Shown: in pieces, positions 37,231 through 47,276 of the stretch | Layout: every line of letters starts with the position of its first letter | Numbering within the stretch: the first letter of the stretch is position 1 | Source of the DNA: Thauera butanivorans NBRC 103042 | GTDB taxonomy: Bacteria > Pseudomonadota > Gammaproteobacteria > Burkholderiales > Rhodocyclaceae | DNA length: 64,000 nucleotides | Direction of reading: 5' to 3' | Assembly (NCBI RefSeq): GCF_001591165.1 | Contig: NZ_BCUG01000010.1 | Location: forward strand, 1 to 64,000 | Position numbers and translations under genes: made by a program | Notes under the pieces: model-generated | Told to the model about the DNA's origin: nothing | Seen by the model: only the letters and a program-made list of their open reading frames with translations | Database searches by the model: none

Positions 37231-37232
37231 AA

Positions 37233-37260
37233 AAGGCAGGCCAGTTGCCTGGCCTGCCTT
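37233..37260. terminator. Intrinsic terminator between the methyltransferase and PEP-CTERM genes
   Basis: AAGGCAGGCCA pairs with TGGCCTGCCTT around GTTGCC. On the minus strand it is followed by a T run (plus-strand A run at 37229-37234), so it mainly ends the PEP-CTERM transcript. It begins three bases past the methyltransferase stop. Confidence 0.8.
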
Positions 37261-37305
37261 CGGTACTGAGAGTGAGCGATTCGGGCTAGAACGCTGGCTC
37301 GCAGT

Positions 37306-38124
37306 TCAAACCCGACGCCGACGCCCTGCAAGTGCGCCCGCGGCAAGGCCGAGACCCAGCAGCGCGAGCACTCCGGGCTCGGGAACCTGCTGGATGAAAC
37401 GCTCGGTGGAGATCGTGAAGCCGAACGCCAGTTGGTTCGATTCGCCTTCGATCGTGGTAAAGCCAAGGCAGCCGTTTCCTGCTCCCGCTGCGGCACATGC
37501 GGCATTCGAGAGCGTCTGCAGGACGCCGCCGGCGATCGGGAAAATGTTGATGAAGTACTCGTTATCGTCGTACGTCAGCGTTTGGTTGAGGAACCCTCCC
37601 TGCTGCACGAATATGTCGTTGCAGGGGTTTCCGGGAGGGCTGGCTGCGGCACAGGTCCCCGCGGTGTTTGGCGTCTCGGTGAACAGGATCTGGTAGGCGA
37701 GGGGGGGCAGTGCGCCCGGGCCCCCGAGGGCTGCATCCGCAGGAGCTGCTGCGGCGAGGTTGAGTGTCGCGGTCAGAACTGCACTGGTCAGGCTGGTGCC
37801 CGTGATGGGACGGTTGTTGTGCGTGAGTGTGACGCCAGCTGCGGTGCTGCCGGGCTGCGGGCTGTCGCCGCTGATCTGGGTGATCACCGTTCCGTCAGCT
37901 GCGGGATCGGTGATCACCAGCGACGATGGGCCGGAGCTGCCCGAGCCCCACGAGAGGGTTTTCTGGTCGCCGGAGATGTTAACACCGGAGGGCTGATAAT
38001 CGGACCAGACAGCGGTCAGGGTATAGGTCCAGTCAGTAACCACTGGTGCTGCCTGCACTGTCGCAGCGCTTGCCAGACCTACCAGTAATGCCGTGACCGC
38101 CTTCAGGGATGGGCGTGATTTCAT
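37306..38124 (-). CDS. PEP-CTERM sorting domain protein, THxN-like family
   Basis: An exported protein of 272 residues from the ATG at 38124. The signal peptide (about 1-25) ends TVQAA. The body is rich in Ser, Thr, Gly and Asn, without catalytic motifs. It includes THNN near 104, which fits the THxN-type PEP-CTERM proteins, and paired cysteines (CAAASPPGNPC and NAACAAAGAGNGC). The C-terminus is a textbook sorting signal: VPEPG, a hydrophobic helix (VLALLGLGLAAGALAG) and RRRR. Exosortase would cut this and release the protein to the surface or exopolysaccharide; no exosortase gene is in the window. A sigma-54-type promoter lies upstream. Confidence 0.88.
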   Translation of the reverse strand: MKSRPSLKAVTALLVGLASAATVQAAPVVTDWTYTLTAVWSDYQPSGVNISGDQKTLSWGSGSSGPSSLVITDPAADGTVITQISGDSPQPGSTAAGVTLTHNNRPITGTSLTSAVLTATLNLAAAAPADAALGGPGALPPLAYQILFTETPNTAGTCAAASPPGNPCNDIFVQQGGFLNQTLTYDDNEYFINIFPIAGGVLQTLSNAACAAAGAGNGCLGFTTIEGESNQLAFGFTISTERFIQQVPEPGVLALLGLGLAAGALAGRRRRV

Positions 38125-38197
38125 AGCGGGTCTCCTCGTGGATGGTAAGACGCGGTGTGTGCGTCTCGTGTGAAAAATCATCCGGTAATGGAGAAAA

Positions 38198-38213
38198 AGC
38201 AATACTCGGGCCA
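38198..38213 (-). promoter_or_regulatory. Sigma-54-type promoter of the PEP-CTERM gene
   Basis: On the minus strand TGGCCC-GAGTA-TTGCT matches the -24/-12 consensus with GG and GC exactly ten bases apart and one deviation (C for A). It would start transcription about 60 bases before the ATG. PEP-CTERM genes are often under the PrsK/PrsR sigma-54 system. Confidence 0.6.
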
Positions 38214-38481
38214 TGAATTCAAAAAAACGAAAAATTCTTCAAATTCATATAGGTAAGAAATGGCCCCGGCGCGGCGAAGTTTGCTGCGTAAAGAAACTGT
38301 AAAAAAAATCGACGCACTTCATCGGCTCCCCCTGGAACTTCATCTCGGGACAATGTTGCTTCCATGGGCATGCGCCGCCGAGCCAGAGCCGGTTGCTGGT
38401 TTTGTCGTTGAGCTTGCGATGGAGACTGGTGTACCGGGGGGGGGGGATTCGGCGTCTGGTGGCCGCCTGCCCGTCCGTCTA
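38214..38481. other. Non-coding stretch between the PEP-CTERM promoter and msrQ
   Basis: No gene is seen. The first 45 bases are AT-rich with short A and T runs (possible upstream activator region). From 38260 the sequence is GC-rich again. A run of eleven G at 38436-38446 lies 36 bases past the msrQ stop. Confidence 0.6.
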
Positions 38482-39162
38482 CTACTTCTGCACGATCCGG
38501 ATCACCGGCCTTTCCAGGTGCTTCGCCGGTGGCGGCACCGACAGCTGGCGCCGGCGTTCCTGTTCGCGCCACCAGGCGCGCAGGCCGAGCAGGGCGGCGA
38601 GGATCAGCGCGTAGATGAAGGGCTTGAGCAGATCGGCCTTCACCAGCCACCAGAAATGCGCCACGGCGAGGATGGCGATGGCGTAGATCGAGCGGTGCAG
38701 CGACTGCCAGCGCCGGCCGCCCAGGCGGCGGATGGCGGCATTGCTGGAGGTGGCGGCGAGCGGGATCAGCAGCACGAAGGCGGCGAAGCCGACGGTGATG
38801 AAGGGGCGGTCGAGGATGTCGCGGGCGATCGCCTGCCAGTCGAAGAACTGGTCCAGCCAGACATAGGTGGTGAAGTGCGCGGCGGCGTAGGCGAAGGCGA
38901 ACAGCCCGAGCATGCGCCGCAGCCGAATCAGCCAGTGCAGCCCGGTGTAGCGCCGCAGCGGGCTGACCGCGAGCGTGATCAGCAGCAGGCGCAGCGTCCA
39001 TTCGCCGCTTGCACGGGTGATGGTTTCGATGGGGTTGGCGCCGAGAGTGTCGTTCTGCCAGCCCAGTGCGAGTTGCGCGGCAGGAACCAGACAGGCCAGG
39101 AAGACGGTGGCCTTGACCAGGGCGATCTGCGTGCCCGAGGGCGCGCGCAGGAAATTCGGCAT
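38482..39162 (-). CDS. msrQ: Haem-binding membrane subunit MsrQ of the MsrPQ system
   Basis: The integral membrane b-type haem protein that feeds electrons from the quinone pool to MsrP. The 226 residues have about six transmembrane helices. RRYTGLHWLIRLRRMLGLFAF, AAAHFTTYVWLDQFFDW and WQSLHRSIYAIAILAVAHFWW carry the haem-ligand histidines of the ferric-reductase-like fold. It starts 15 bases after msrP. A basic C-terminal tail is cytosolic. Confidence 0.95.
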   Translation of the reverse strand: MPNFLRAPSGTQIALVKATVFLACLVPAAQLALGWQNDTLGANPIETITRASGEWTLRLLLITLAVSPLRRYTGLHWLIRLRRMLGLFAFAYAAAHFTTYVWLDQFFDWQAIARDILDRPFITVGFAAFVLLIPLAATSSNAAIRRLGGRRWQSLHRSIYAIAILAVAHFWWLVKADLLKPFIYALILAALLGLRAWWREQERRRQLSVPPPAKHLERPVIRIVQK

Positions 39163-39177
39163 GTCGGGGGGCTTCTC

Positions 39178-40121
<944 letters not shown>

Positions 40122-40128
<7 letters not shown>

Positions 40129-41150
40129 GTGGGATATCCAGGCGGAGGCGGTTCCGGATAGACCGTCGAAACGGCCGATGGGTTCAGCAGGGGCGTGGAA
40201 GAGGTAGCCGTTGCCGCATTCACGGCTCCGTGCCCGCCGGGCCGCAGCGGAGTGCGCGCCCAGACGATGCGGTTGCGGCCGGCGTGCTTGGCCTCGTACA
40301 GGGCGCGATCGGCGGCGAGGAACAGCTCCTTGCTCACCTCGGGCGTCGTCGGCACATGGCTTGCGCCTCCCAGGCTGAGCGTGAGCTGCAGCGGCCTGCC
40401 GTCGGTGGTCTGGAACGGCATCGAGGCGATGCGCTGGCGCAGGGCTTCGGCGAACTCGGCGGCGCCATCCTCATCGACACCCGGCAGCAGCAGCACGAAT
40501 TCCTCTCCACCGTAGCGGCAGACGAAGTCTCCGGGGCGCTGTATCGCCCGTTTCAGCGCCTGTGCCACGCTGCGCAGCGCTTCGTCGCCTTCCGCATGGC
40601 CGTAGGTGTCGTTGATGCGTTTGAAGTGATCGACGTCCGCCACGATCATCGACAGCGGAAGCGCATGGCGCAGGCAGCGCCGCCATTCGTGCTCCAGGGT
40701 TTCGACGAAGCGCCGCCGGTTGGGGATGCCGGTGAGATTGTCGAGCATGGCGAACTGTTCGAGCAGGCGGCGCTGTTCCACCAGGCGCAGGTGATTGCGG
40801 ACCCGGACGCGGACGATCGGCGGGTGGAAGGGTTTGGTGATGTAGTCGACGGCGCCCAGTTCGAGGCCGACCTTCTGGTCATCGAAGGAGTCCAGCGCGG
40901 TGATGAAGATCACCGGCGTGTCGCGCGTGCGGTCGTCGTCCTTGAGCTGGCGGATCACCGCATGGCCGCTCATGTCCGGCATCACGACATCGAGCAGGAT
41001 CAGGTCGGGCAGCAGTTCGCGCGCCAGCGTCAGCGCCTGTTCCCCGTTCTTGGCCAGGAGCAGGCGGCATTCGTGCTGCAGCAGTTCGGTGAGCAACTGG
41101 CGATTGTGCTTTTCGTCGTCGACGACGAGTATGATGGAGTCGGCGTTCAT
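40122..41150 (-). CDS. Response regulator with GGDEF domain (diguanylate cyclase)
   Basis: A 342-residue two-component output protein. The receiver domain (about 5-120) has the acidic pair DDE, the phospho-accepting Asp in [13 protein letters not shown], a Thr-Ala pair in FITAL, and the lysine in YITKPF. The GGDEF domain (about 130-300) has [13 protein letters not shown], the active motif YGGEEF and an intact I-site RPGD. The C-terminal tail of about 35 residues is Pro/Ser-rich. It overlaps the hybrid kinase gene by four bases, so the kinase very probably controls it. Confidence 0.93.
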
Positions 41151-44100
41151 GTCGGTGCCTGGATCATGTCCTCGCGCAGGGCGGCCAGCAGTGGCAGGGC
41201 GGTTTCGTATTCGACATCTTCGATCAGCGCGCGTATCGCTTCCGCGTGAGTCTGCCAGATCGAGCCTTGCAGCAGGCTGTCCAGCCTGCGTATTTCGCCT
41301 TCGGCGCGAGCGTCACGACAGGCCAGCAGCGCCAGCGTTCCGTCGATCAGCGGCAACGCCTCTTTCACTTGCCGCCCGGCCTCCACCGCCGATGGCGCTC
41401 CTGCTTCGGGCGCTCGGGTGCAGGGCAGGGCCGCCAGTGCCGAACATACGGCATGCAGGCTTGCGTCCAGCGCCTGCAGATCGGTCTCGCCGGGTGCCCG
41501 GCCAGCGCGCAGCCAGTGTTCCAGTTCGCGCGCCTGCGCTGCCAGTCCGGCTGCACCGATGGTCGCCGCGCCGGATTTCAGCGAGTGTACCCAGCGGTAA
41601 GCGGTTTCGGTATCCCCATGTGCCAATGCCTGGTGCAGCCTGGCGCTTCCCGTGGCGAAAGCCGCTGCGAATTCATCGAGGATGCGGCGATACAGGGCCG
41701 GGCGGCCAAGGTGGTTGGCCAGGCCGCGGACCATGTCGATGCCGGGCAGCTCGGCGGGCCAGTCTGCCGTGCCCGGTGCCTCGGCCTGGCCTGCCGGCCG
41801 GCTGTCCGCCGCTGCCGCAGCCGGGATCGATGCGGAGTGGGCCGGAGAAGCGCCGGCTTCGCGTGCCGGCAGCCAGCGCAGCAGCGCGGCGTACAGCATG
41901 CCGACGTCGATCGGCTTGGTGAGATGATCGTTCATGCCGGCCTCGAGGCTGCGCTGGCGGTCGCCTTCCAGGGCATGGGCGGTCATCGCGATGATCGGGA
42001 TGTCCGGGCAGCCCGAGCCGGCGCGGATGCGCCGCGCCGCCGCCAGGCCGTCCAGTACCGGCATCTGCACGTCCATCAGCACCAGGTCGCAGTGCTGCTC
42101 CGCGAGCCTGGCCAGCGCCTCCTCGCCATTGGCGGCCTCGGCGACCTGCAGGCCGGCATCCTGCAGAAAGGCGCACGCGATTTCACGGTTGAGCGCCATG
42201 TCGTCGACGACCAGCACCCGGGCACCGCGCAAGGATGCCAGTCCGGCCGGCAGGGCGGCCGGGTCCGGAAGCCGGGCAACGGAATCGGCATGGGGTGTTT
42301 CGGCGCGCGCCTCGTCCAGTGCGGCCCGCAAGGTTCGCGGCAGGGCAGGCTTGACCAGCGTGGCGTCGATGCCGGGAACCTGCAATTGCCCGTCCATGCC
42401 GGCGTAGCCGGTGTTGCCGGTCTGCAGCACGACTTTCGGGAAGGGCACGCCCGTGCTGGCGAAAACATTGCCGAACCGGCTGCGCAGCTGCCTTGCCAGC
42501 GCCAGGCCGTCGCTGCCGCCGATGCGCCGGTCCAGCAGGATCAGGTCGAAAGCGTCGCCGGCGTCGAGCCCTTCCTGCAGCAGCGCGATCGCCTGGCCGG
42601 CGTCCGCGCAGGCACGCGCGCGCAGCCCCTGCTGGGTGCACAGCGTCGACAGCACGTGGCGGACGGACGGAGTTTCGGCGACCACCAGGGCATGGCGGAA
42701 GCCTGTCTCGGCCGGGGTCGCCTCATCGGCCGGGGCAACGGGCAGCTCGAGCTCGACGTGGAAATGCGCGCCTTCGCCGGAAACGGACTCGACGTCGATG
42801 CGTCCGCCCATCATGCGCACCAGTTGTGCGCAGATCGACAGCCCCAGCCCGGTGCCGCCGAAACGGCGGGTGATGGAGTCGTCGCCCTGGGAGAAAGGCT
42901 GGAACAGCACGGCCTGCTGGGCGGCCGTGAGGCCGATGCCGGTGTCGTGCACGCTCAGGCGCAAGGCCGCCTTGCCGGCCGGGGCCGCACCGGTGCGCAG
43001 GCCGACGTGCAGCATGACTTCACCCCGTTCGGTGAACTTCACCGCGTTGGCCAGCAGGTTGATCAGGATCTGGCGCAGGCGCAGCGGGTCGCCGACCAGC
43101 CGCGCCGGCAGGTCTTCGTCGGGCAGCAACAGCAACTCGACGTTCTTTTCTTCCGCCCTGAGCGCCACCACGCTGAGCGCCTGCTCGCACAGGTCCAGCA
43201 GGTCGAAGGGAATCGACTCCAGCGGCAGCTTGCCGGCCTCGATACGGGAGTAGTCGAGCACGTCATTGATCACGCCCAGCAAGGCTTCGGACGAAGCCAG
43301 CATCTTGTCGAGCTGGTCGCGCTGCCGGCGCGTCAGCGTCGAGCGGCGCAGCAGCCCGCCCAGGCCGATGATGGCGTTCATCGGGGTGCGGATCTCGTGG
43401 CTCATCCGCGCCAGGAAGTCCGATTTCGCCTGGTTGGCGCGGTGCGTTTCGGCCATCGCCGACGCCAGTGCGTGGGTGCGCTGCTCGACCAGTTGTTCGA
43501 GATTGTCCTGGTAGGCAGCCAGTTCGGCGTCGCGCGCCTGCACGGTGTCGATCAGCTCGTTCAGGCCGCGCCCCAGCGCGGCGATTTCGGTCCCCCCGCC
43601 GGGTTGCGCGCGTGCCCTGAGATCCGGGTTGTCGGTCAGCCGCTTCAGCAGATCGCGCAGCGCATGGACGGGCGCCAGCAGCCGGCGCATCACGCGCGAC
43701 ATCGACGCCAGCGTCACGGCCAGTACCAGCAGCAGGACCGTGGCCGCCTCCAGCGCCGAGCGCCGGAAGACCTTGTCGAGATGATCCAGCGAGGCGACCA
43801 GCTCGAGCCGGGCCGCCTGCCGCTGGCCTTCCAGCACCGGGGCCCAGACGGTCAGTCTGCCGTCGCCGAAGCGGTGGCCCGCCGCCTCGCCGGGCGCATC
43901 GCGTGCGTCGGCGGAAGGGCTGCCGTTGCGCGCATAGGCCGCCAGCAGGCCGTTGTCGGGCAGTATCAGCCGGGCTTCGAGGATCAGCGGGTTGGCCGCC
44001 AGTGCCTGCAGCAGGGCGTCGGCCTCGCGGTAGTCGGCAAAGACCACGGCCGCACGGCTGTTGCTGGCGATCAGGGCGGCCTGGGCGGAAAGCGAGGCCA

Positions 44101-44266
44101 CCCATTCCGTCTGCAGCAGGCGCTGCTGCTGGAACGACATCAGGGTGAACACCAGCAGGGTCGCCACGCTCAGGGCGACGGTGCCGAGCAGCTTGAGGCG
44201 CCCGCCCAGGGTGGCCGGCAGCCAGGCTGCCAGACGCTCGGTGCGATGTCGCGGCTGCGGGCGCAT
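41147..44266 (-). CDS. Hybrid sensor histidine kinase (CHASE8-like, HAMP, HisKA, HATPase, two REC, Hpt)
   Basis: A large inner-membrane phosphorelay kinase, 1039 residues. Two transmembrane helices (about 25-45 and 172-192) flank a periplasmic domain resembling CHASE8 (ASNSRAAVVFADYREADALL). HAMP, then HisKA with MSHEIRTPMNAIIGLGG (His near 285) and HATPase with N and G boxes follow. A first receiver lacks some key residues (LLDRRIGGSDG retains an Asp); the second is canonical (LVLMDVQMPVLDG, TKP). A C-terminal Hpt has HSLKSGAATIGA. The arrangement is BarA-like. It is packed between YfiR-like and REC-GGDEF genes, suggesting one pathway to c-di-GMP. Confidence 0.92.
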   Translation of the reverse strand: MRPQPRHRTERLAAWLPATLGGRLKLLGTVALSVATLLVFTLMSFQQQRLLQTEWVASLSAQAALIASNSRAAVVFADYREADALLQALAANPLILEARLILPDNGLLAAYARNGSPSADARDAPGEAAGHRFGDGRLTVWAPVLEGQRQAARLELVASLDHLDKVFRRSALEAATVLLLVLAVTLASMSRVMRRLLAPVHALRDLLKRLTDNPDLRARAQPGGGTEIAALGRGLNELIDTVQARDAELAAYQDNLEQLVEQRTHALASAMAETHRANQAKSDFLARMSHEIRTPMNAIIGLGGLLRRSTLTRRQRDQLDKMLASSEALLGVINDVLDYSRIEAGKLPLESIPFDLLDLCEQALSVVALRAEEKNVELLLLPDEDLPARLVGDPLRLRQILINLLANAVKFTERGEVMLHVGLRTGAAPAGKAALRLSVHDTGIGLTAAQQAVLFQPFSQGDDSITRRFGGTGLGLSICAQLVRMMGGRIDVESVSGEGAHFHVELELPVAPADEATPAETGFRHALVVAETPSVRHVLSTLCTQQGLRARACADAGQAIALLQEGLDAGDAFDLILLDRRIGGSDGLALARQLRSRFGNVFASTGVPFPKVVLQTGNTGYAGMDGQLQVPGIDATLVKPALPRTLRAALDEARAETPHADSVARLPDPAALPAGLASLRGARVLVVDDMALNREIACAFLQDAGLQVAEAANGEEALARLAEQHCDLVLMDVQMPVLDGLAAARRIRAGSGCPDIPIIAMTAHALEGDRQRSLEAGMNDHLTKPIDVGMLYAALLRWLPAREAGASPAHSASIPAAAAADSRPAGQAEAPGTADWPAELPGIDMVRGLANHLGRPALYRRILDEFAAAFATGSARLHQALAHGDTETAYRWVHSLKSGAATIGAAGLAAQARELEHWLRAGRAPGETDLQALDASLHAVCSALAALPCTRAPEAGAPSAVEAGRQVKEALPLIDGTLALLACRDARAEGEIRRLDSLLQGSIWQTHAEAIRALIEDVEYETALPLLAALREDMIQAPT

Positions 44267-44269
44267 CGG

Positions 44270-44815
44270 CTAGTCTTCCGGAGGGCGGGCGAGGCGCAGC
44301 AACTGGGCGCTGAAGCTGACGCCCCGTTCGCGTGCCACGCGCTGATTGATCACGATGTCGATGCCCGTGCCCTCGCTCCGGACGAGCAGTTCGACGATGC
44401 CACCGGACTGGGCGAAGCCCTTGATGTCGGACACCGTCACCTGCGGGCGCCGGTGCAATTGTGACAGGATGGCCCCCAGGCGATGCCGTTCGGAGCTGCC
44501 GATGAACACCATGTCGCAGTCGACGGCCTGGGCGGCATCGTCCAGGTAGCGCACGCTGAACGTGCGTTCATCGGTGACGGAGCGCTGCAACTTGGCCAGC
44601 GCATCCTCCAGGCCGCTTCGCCCCAGATGGCAGATCGACGGCGAGGGGGCGTTTTCGAGCGGCGGTTCATAGACGAACAGCGGCAGCTTGAACAACAGGA
44701 CGGCTTTCAGGGCCTGTTCCGAGGCGGCATGGGGGGCCGGCGGCTGTGCCGCGGCCAGGCCGCAGCACAGCCCGGCAAGCAGGCCTGCGAGGACGCGCGC
44801 GCATCGCCGCCACAT
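44270..44815 (-). CDS. YfiR family periplasmic protein
   Basis: A 181-residue exported protein of the YfiR (DUF4154) family; in Pseudomonas, YfiR is a periplasmic regulator of a membrane diguanylate cyclase. The signal peptide (about 1-23) ends GLAAAQ. LKAVLLFKLPLFVYEP, CHLGRSGLEDALAKLQ, CDMVFIGSSERHRLGAIL and GFAQSGGIVELLVRSEGTGIDIVINQRVARERGVSFSAQLL (the last split over the C-terminal third) are the family features. The TonB receptor stop lies directly before it and the kinase three bases after it. It probably links an envelope signal to the kinase. Confidence 0.9.
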   Translation of the reverse strand: MWRRCARVLAGLLAGLCCGLAAAQPPAPHAASEQALKAVLLFKLPLFVYEPPLENAPSPSICHLGRSGLEDALAKLQRSVTDERTFSVRYLDDAAQAVDCDMVFIGSSERHRLGAILSQLHRRPQVTVSDIKGFAQSGGIVELLVRSEGTGIDIVINQRVARERGVSFSAQLLRLARPPED

Positions 44816-47047
44816 TTAGAAGCGATACTCCAGCGTCGCCATCCAGCTGCGCGGCTGCTGCGGCATCGTCAGCAGGGTGCTGTCGGCGGCACCGTGGGCG
44901 ACGTGGTAGCGCCGGTCGAACAGGTTGTCGATGTCCAGCCACAGCGTGGCACGCCCGTCCAGCAGGCGATGCCAGCCCACGTGCAGGCTGGCGGCCCACC
45001 AGGCATCGGCTGTCAGGTGACGGCCCGGCCGCGCGGGATTCCTGCGTCCGGTGGTGGTCTTGCCGACCCAGGTCAGGCGCGGCGTGATCGTCAGCGTGTC
45101 GCCGTAGCGCCAGGTGCTGCCGAGCTTGAGCTTGTGCTTCGCGACATAGGGTAGATCCCAGTTCCGGTCGTCGTCGCCTGCCTGGAGGGTGCCGTCGATG
45201 TAGCTCAGGCTGCCCCAGACCTCGCCGTGCCAGGCGCCGGCGGTACGGAATTGCCACTGGCCGCTGATGTCGAGGCCGGTATGGTGGCCCTTTCCGGCAT
45301 TGCCCTTGATCGTGGTTTCGCTCAGCACCGCGCCGGGGATGTACTGCGTCGGCACCTTCTCGTTGAGCGTGGCGATCAGGTTGTTGATGTGGCTGTGGTA
45401 CAGGTGGGTGACCAGGTTCAGCGACGGCGTCGGACGCCAGTCCCAGGTCAGGCCGAGCGTGCGTGTGCGTTCGGCTTCGAGCTTTTCGTTCGGTGCGCGG
45501 AAACCCCTGCCGATATAGCGTCCCTCGGCATCCTTGGCACCGCTGAAGGCGCCGTATGCCGACAGCGATTCGTCGTAGGAAGGCGCGCGGAATGCTTCGC
45601 CGTAGGACAGCTTGAGGACGTGCCGGTCCGCTGGCTGCCACACCGCGCCCAGGCGCGGGTTGAGGCTGCTGCCGTAGCCCGAGTGGCGATCGTGGCGCAC
45701 GCCGATCATGGTGGTGAACTGCGGTGTCCACTGCGCCTGCCATTGGAGGTAGCCGAATTCGTTGTGGTGGCTTGCCGAGGGGATCAGGATCGGCAGATCG
45801 GTGTTGGCGTAGTTCAGGCCCTGGTCGTGCGTCCCCAGCGATCTCCGGTAGGGGCGCGGCAGGTTGGGCGTCAGCATGCCCTCGTAATCCTGGTAGCCGA
45901 TGCCGATCTGCAGGTCGTGCGCGGCGTCGATGCGCCAGTGCAGCGTGGGCTGGATGCCCGTACGAGTGGCCTTGGCATAGTTGTAGCCGCGGGTGCCGAA
46001 GCCGGTGTATTTGTTCAGGTAGTTGGAGTGGGGGTCGGCTTCCTGGCGCGCATGGTCGATCAGCAGGCGGCCCTCGATGTCCTCCGTCAACTGGAAGCGT
46101 GCCCGTGCGTACAGGGTCTCGGAGACCGTTTCCCAGCGCGCACGGCGGTCGTACAGGGCCATGTCGGTACGGTCGCCCGTGCTGGTCGGCTGGCCGAAGC
46201 CGTTGCGGTAGTAGCCCAGCGTCAGATGTTCGGTGAGGTCGGCGCGGGCGAACAGGCTGTGGCTTTCGATGCCATCGACGTGGCGGCGGCGGGCCTGCGC
46301 CGGCACGACGATCGTGCCGTCGTAATCCTGCGCATCCGCCGCCGGAAAATCGTCCGGGTAATAATGATCGAGCGGCGCACGGTCGCTGCGTTGCTTGTGC
46401 CCGCCCAGGGTGAAGCGCACGTCCTCGGCCGGCTTGAGCTTGAGCAGGAACTGCGCTTCGCGGCTGTCGAAGCGCCCCGCACCCACCGAAGCCCAATTGT
46501 CGCCGGCCTGCCCGCCCTGGTCGGTGATGATGTTGATGACGCCGGCCACCGCGTCGGCACCGTACAGCGCCGCCGCCGGCCCGTAGACCACTTCGACCTG
46601 GCGTGCCATGTACAGCGAGAAGTTGCGGGCCACGGCGATCTTGCCGCCGGCTGGGTCGTCGACGCGGACGCCGTCGAGCATGATCAGCAGCTGGTTGTTG
46701 CTGTTGAAGCCCTGCAGGCTGAAGTTGTTGAAGATCGACGAACGGCTGCCCGCCATGAAATCGACGCCGGGCAGATCGCTCAGCAACTCGCCCAGGTCGC
46801 GATAGCGGCGGGCCCTGATCTGCTCGCGGGTGATCACGATGACGTGGGCGGGCGTGTCGTCGCGCCGCTCGACGCGGTGCGAGGCGGTGACGATCGGCGT
46901 CTGGATGAGTTCTTCCAGCGACAGCGGCAGCAGGCGCAGCACGTCCTCGCTCGCGCCTGCCTGCACCGGCATGCAGCATGACGCCACGAATCCCGCCACA
47001 CAGAGGGCTCGGCATTTCGGCCGGTGTCCGAGCACAGTCAGCGCCAT
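44816..47047 (-). CDS. TonB-dependent outer-membrane receptor
   Basis: A 743-residue outer-membrane protein. It has a signal peptide (about 1-31), a plug domain (about 50-165, with TPAHVIVITREQIRARRYRDL and YGPAAALYGADAVAGVINII) and a 22-strand barrel ending in the aromatic residue F (ATLEYRF). A TonB box candidate lies in the early segment EELIQTPIVTASH. Such receptors import siderophores, vitamin B12, metals or sugars; the ligand is not evident. Being first in a set with YfiR, a hybrid kinase and a cyclase, it may act as a surface signal receptor. Confidence 0.93.
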   Translation of the reverse strand: MALTVLGHRPKCRALCVAGFVASCCMPVQAGASEDVLRLLPLSLEELIQTPIVTASHRVERRDDTPAHVIVITREQIRARRYRDLGELLSDLPGVDFMAGSRSSIFNNFSLQGFNSNNQLLIMLDGVRVDDPAGGKIAVARNFSLYMARQVEVVYGPAAALYGADAVAGVINIITDQGGQAGDNWASVGAGRFDSREAQFLLKLKPAEDVRFTLGGHKQRSDRAPLDHYYPDDFPAADAQDYDGTIVVPAQARRRHVDGIESHSLFARADLTEHLTLGYYRNGFGQPTSTGDRTDMALYDRRARWETVSETLYARARFQLTEDIEGRLLIDHARQEADPHSNYLNKYTGFGTRGYNYAKATRTGIQPTLHWRIDAAHDLQIGIGYQDYEGMLTPNLPRPYRRSLGTHDQGLNYANTDLPILIPSASHHNEFGYLQWQAQWTPQFTTMIGVRHDRHSGYGSSLNPRLGAVWQPADRHVLKLSYGEAFRAPSYDESLSAYGAFSGAKDAEGRYIGRGFRAPNEKLEAERTRTLGLTWDWRPTPSLNLVTHLYHSHINNLIATLNEKVPTQYIPGAVLSETTIKGNAGKGHHTGLDISGQWQFRTAGAWHGEVWGSLSYIDGTLQAGDDDRNWDLPYVAKHKLKLGSTWRYGDTLTITPRLTWVGKTTTGRRNPARPGRHLTADAWWAASLHVGWHRLLDGRATLWLDIDNLFDRRYHVAHGAADSTLLTMPQQPRSWMATLEYRF

Positions 47048-47101
47048 TTCTCACCCATGAGTTCCACCTACCCGATCGAACCGGCGATGATCCCACAACA
47101 G

Positions 47102-47115
47102 GTCACGTATGTGAC
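47102..47115. promoter_or_regulatory. Palindrome upstream of the TonB receptor gene
   Basis: GTCAC-GTAT-GTGAC is a perfect 5+5 inverted repeat 55 bases before the receptor start and 160 bases before aroG. It has the shape of a dimeric regulator site. The regulator is unknown. Confidence 0.35.
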
Positions 47116-47233
47116 ATGTCGATGTGCCGGATCGGCAACAAACTACGGCGACTCATGGAAAAGATCACGCATTTGGGATAGGCAGGGCAAACCGGGCGCT
47201 GTATCTGCTCCGCCTGTTGCGGGAAATGCGAGC

Positions 47234-47239
47234 TAGAAT
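47234..47239 (+). promoter_or_regulatory. Probable -10 box (TAGAAT) of aroG
   Basis: GAGCTAGAATCAC lies 37 bases before the aroG ATG and shares GCTAGAAT with the argA and yggX boxes. The leader would be about 30 bases. Confidence 0.4.
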
Positions 47240-47276
47240 CACAAGCTGTTTCCAGCCAGAGATGCCGAGTTTTGCC

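Noticed and set aside
36897-37262. Additional gene after the methyltransferase
   Set aside because: Only its own C-terminus and a terminator are present; other frames are shadows.
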